From Gammaproteobacteria bacterium (GTDB lineage Bacteria > Pseudomonadota > Gammaproteobacteria > Steroidobacterales > Steroidobacteraceae), in contig JASHSR010000539.1 of NCBI GenBank assembly GCA_030038645.1, positions 1 through 6,277 of the forward strand: a stretch of DNA of 6,277 nt, read 5' to 3'. The notes under the pieces were generated by a model. It worked only from the letters and a program-made list of their open reading frames with translations. It was not told the origin of the DNA and did not search any database. This document shows, piece by piece, positions 5,650-6,277 of the stretch; positions within the stretch are counted from its first letter, which is position 1, and each line of letters begins with the position of its first letter. Position numbers and translations under genes: made by a program.

Positions 5650-6277
5650 GTCTCGCGCCTCGGCTCTTGCGCGTCCGCCGCCCGCGCCGCGCGCGCCATC
5701 GCGACAAAGATGTCCCGCAGAGACCACCGCGCGGCGTCCGCGAGCTCCGCGTCCCCGCGCGCCGCGGCACTCAAGAGCGGCCGGACGTGCTCGCGCAGCG
5801 CCGCGAGCGACCCTTGAAACAGCAGGCGGCCTGCGTCGATCACGCCGACGTGGGTCGCAATCCGCTCGACTTCGTCGAGCTCGTGCGAGGAGATGAGGAT
5901 CGAGGTCTCGCCGGCGTGCCGCCGGAAGCCCTCGATGACTTCCTCGCGCACGAGCGCATCGAGGCCGCTGAACGGCTCATCGAGGACGAGCAGCCGCGGC
6001 CGGAACGGCAGCGCGCACGCGAGGGCCATCTTCAATCGCATGCCGTGCGAGAGAGCGCCGATTCGGCGCTCGGAGGGCAGCCGCAGCTCGCCTCGCAGAT
6101 CCTGCTCCCTGCGCCGGTCCCAGCTCGGATAGCATCTGCGGACGTAGTCGAAGAACTCCCCCACGCGCAGCCGGCCCGGGAACGCCTGGCTCTCGGATAC
6201 GTAACCGATCTGCGTGAGGACGGAAGGGCCGATGGCTCGCGAGTCGACGCCGAGCACCGTCGCGCGGCCTCGGGTCG
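5646..6277 (-). CDS. ABC transporter ATP-binding protein (5' end beyond the window)
   Basis: The C-terminal 209 residues of an ABC ATPase, entering from the right edge; the Walker A loop and true start lie outside. Counting from the first whole codon at 6275: the strand TRGRATVLGVDSR (1-13) that normally follows Walker A, the Q-loop IGYVSESQ (23-30), YPSWD (49-53), the signature LSHGM (75-79, in place of LSGGQ), Walker B LLVLDEPFSGLD (95-106) and the H-loop ILISSHELDEVE (126-137). The LSHGM signature, YPSWD and the DEPFSGLDALVREE segment are typical of small exporter ATPases of the YtrB/GldA-like kind paired with separate membrane subunits. The GTG at 6257 is an internal Val codon, not a start. 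The stop TGA overlaps the ATG of the permease gene, so the two are translationally coupled and probably form one complex. ATP hydrolysis should be intact if Walker A is present. Confidence 0.92.
   Translation of the reverse strand, partial: TRGRATVLGVDSRAIGPSVLTQIGYVSESQAFPGRLRVGEFFDYVRRCYPSWDRRREQDLRGELRLPSERRIGALSHGMRLKMALACALPFRPRLLVLDEPFSGLDALVREEVIEGFRRHAGETSILISSHELDEVERIATHVGVIDAGRLLFQGSLAALREHVRPLLSAAARGDAELADAARWSLRDIFVAMARAARAADAQEPRRET

Noticed and set aside
4087..5817. Plus-strand open frames opposite the permease and ATPase genes
   Set aside because: They are Arg/Glu/Ala-rich antisense shadows without recognisable domains; the minus strand shows clear membrane helices and ABC motifs.
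5980..6055. Degenerate ABC signature (LSHGM in place of LSGGQ) as a sign of lost activity
   Set aside because: LS-x-GM signatures are ordinary in YtrB/GldA-like exporter ATPases, and Walker B, the Q-loop and the H-loop His are intact.
5646..6257. GTG at 6257 as the start of a short ATPase
   Set aside because: The frame remains open to the window edge, and the residues before it (TRGRAT) continue the normal ABC strand after Walker A. Starting here would lose the nucleotide-binding loop.
1..6277. CRISPR arrays, tRNAs, insertion sequences or phage attachment sites
   Set aside because: No regularly spaced repeats, tRNA-like cloverleaf, terminal inverted repeats or transposase/integrase sequence was seen on either strand.

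Overview
The window comes from a high-GC, Gram-negative bacterium. A lipoprotein with an LTAC lipobox, a Tam close to the E. coli enzyme and very high GC at third codon positions suggest a proteobacterium, probably beta or gamma; the lineage cannot be fixed from the sequence alone. No tRNA, rRNA, CRISPR array, transposase or integrase is visible.

Layout, left to right. Positions 1-242 are a C-rich stretch with no convincing gene, containing a UUCG-loop hairpin and the presumed promoter region of the first gene. A plus-strand DUF4136-type lipoprotein (243-782) carries a Trp-Gly repeat whose DNA forms a G-quadruplex motif. Two adjoining hairpins (793-827) separate it from a convergent minus-strand operon. 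In transcription order that operon encodes a thiamine-diphosphate 2-oxo acid dehydrogenase E1 alpha subunit (3173-2169), E1 beta (2144-1137) and a free-standing 80-residue lipoyl-domain protein (1134-892). Diverging from it is tam, trans-aconitate 2-methyltransferase (3279-4052, plus). The 105-bp gap between them holds candidate back-to-back promoters that share bases. The 3' end of tam overlaps by 23 bp the end of a minus-strand ABC-transporter module: a partial ATPase (right edge to 5646), then by ATGA overlap a seven-helix permease with a large predicted periplasmic domain (5649-4030).

How they work together. The E1 alpha/beta heterotetramer should decarboxylate a 2-oxo acid (or an acetoin-like substrate) and pass the acyl group to the lipoyl lysine (K44) of the small protein. 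The operon is bounded on both sides inside the window and encodes neither an E2 catalytic core nor an E3, so these must come from elsewhere or be dispensed with. This is the most interesting feature here. Tam detoxifies trans-aconitate, an aconitase inhibitor; its link to the E1 operon is only adjacency and loosely shared central carbon metabolism. The ATPase and permease form a separate, translationally coupled membrane complex of unknown substrate.
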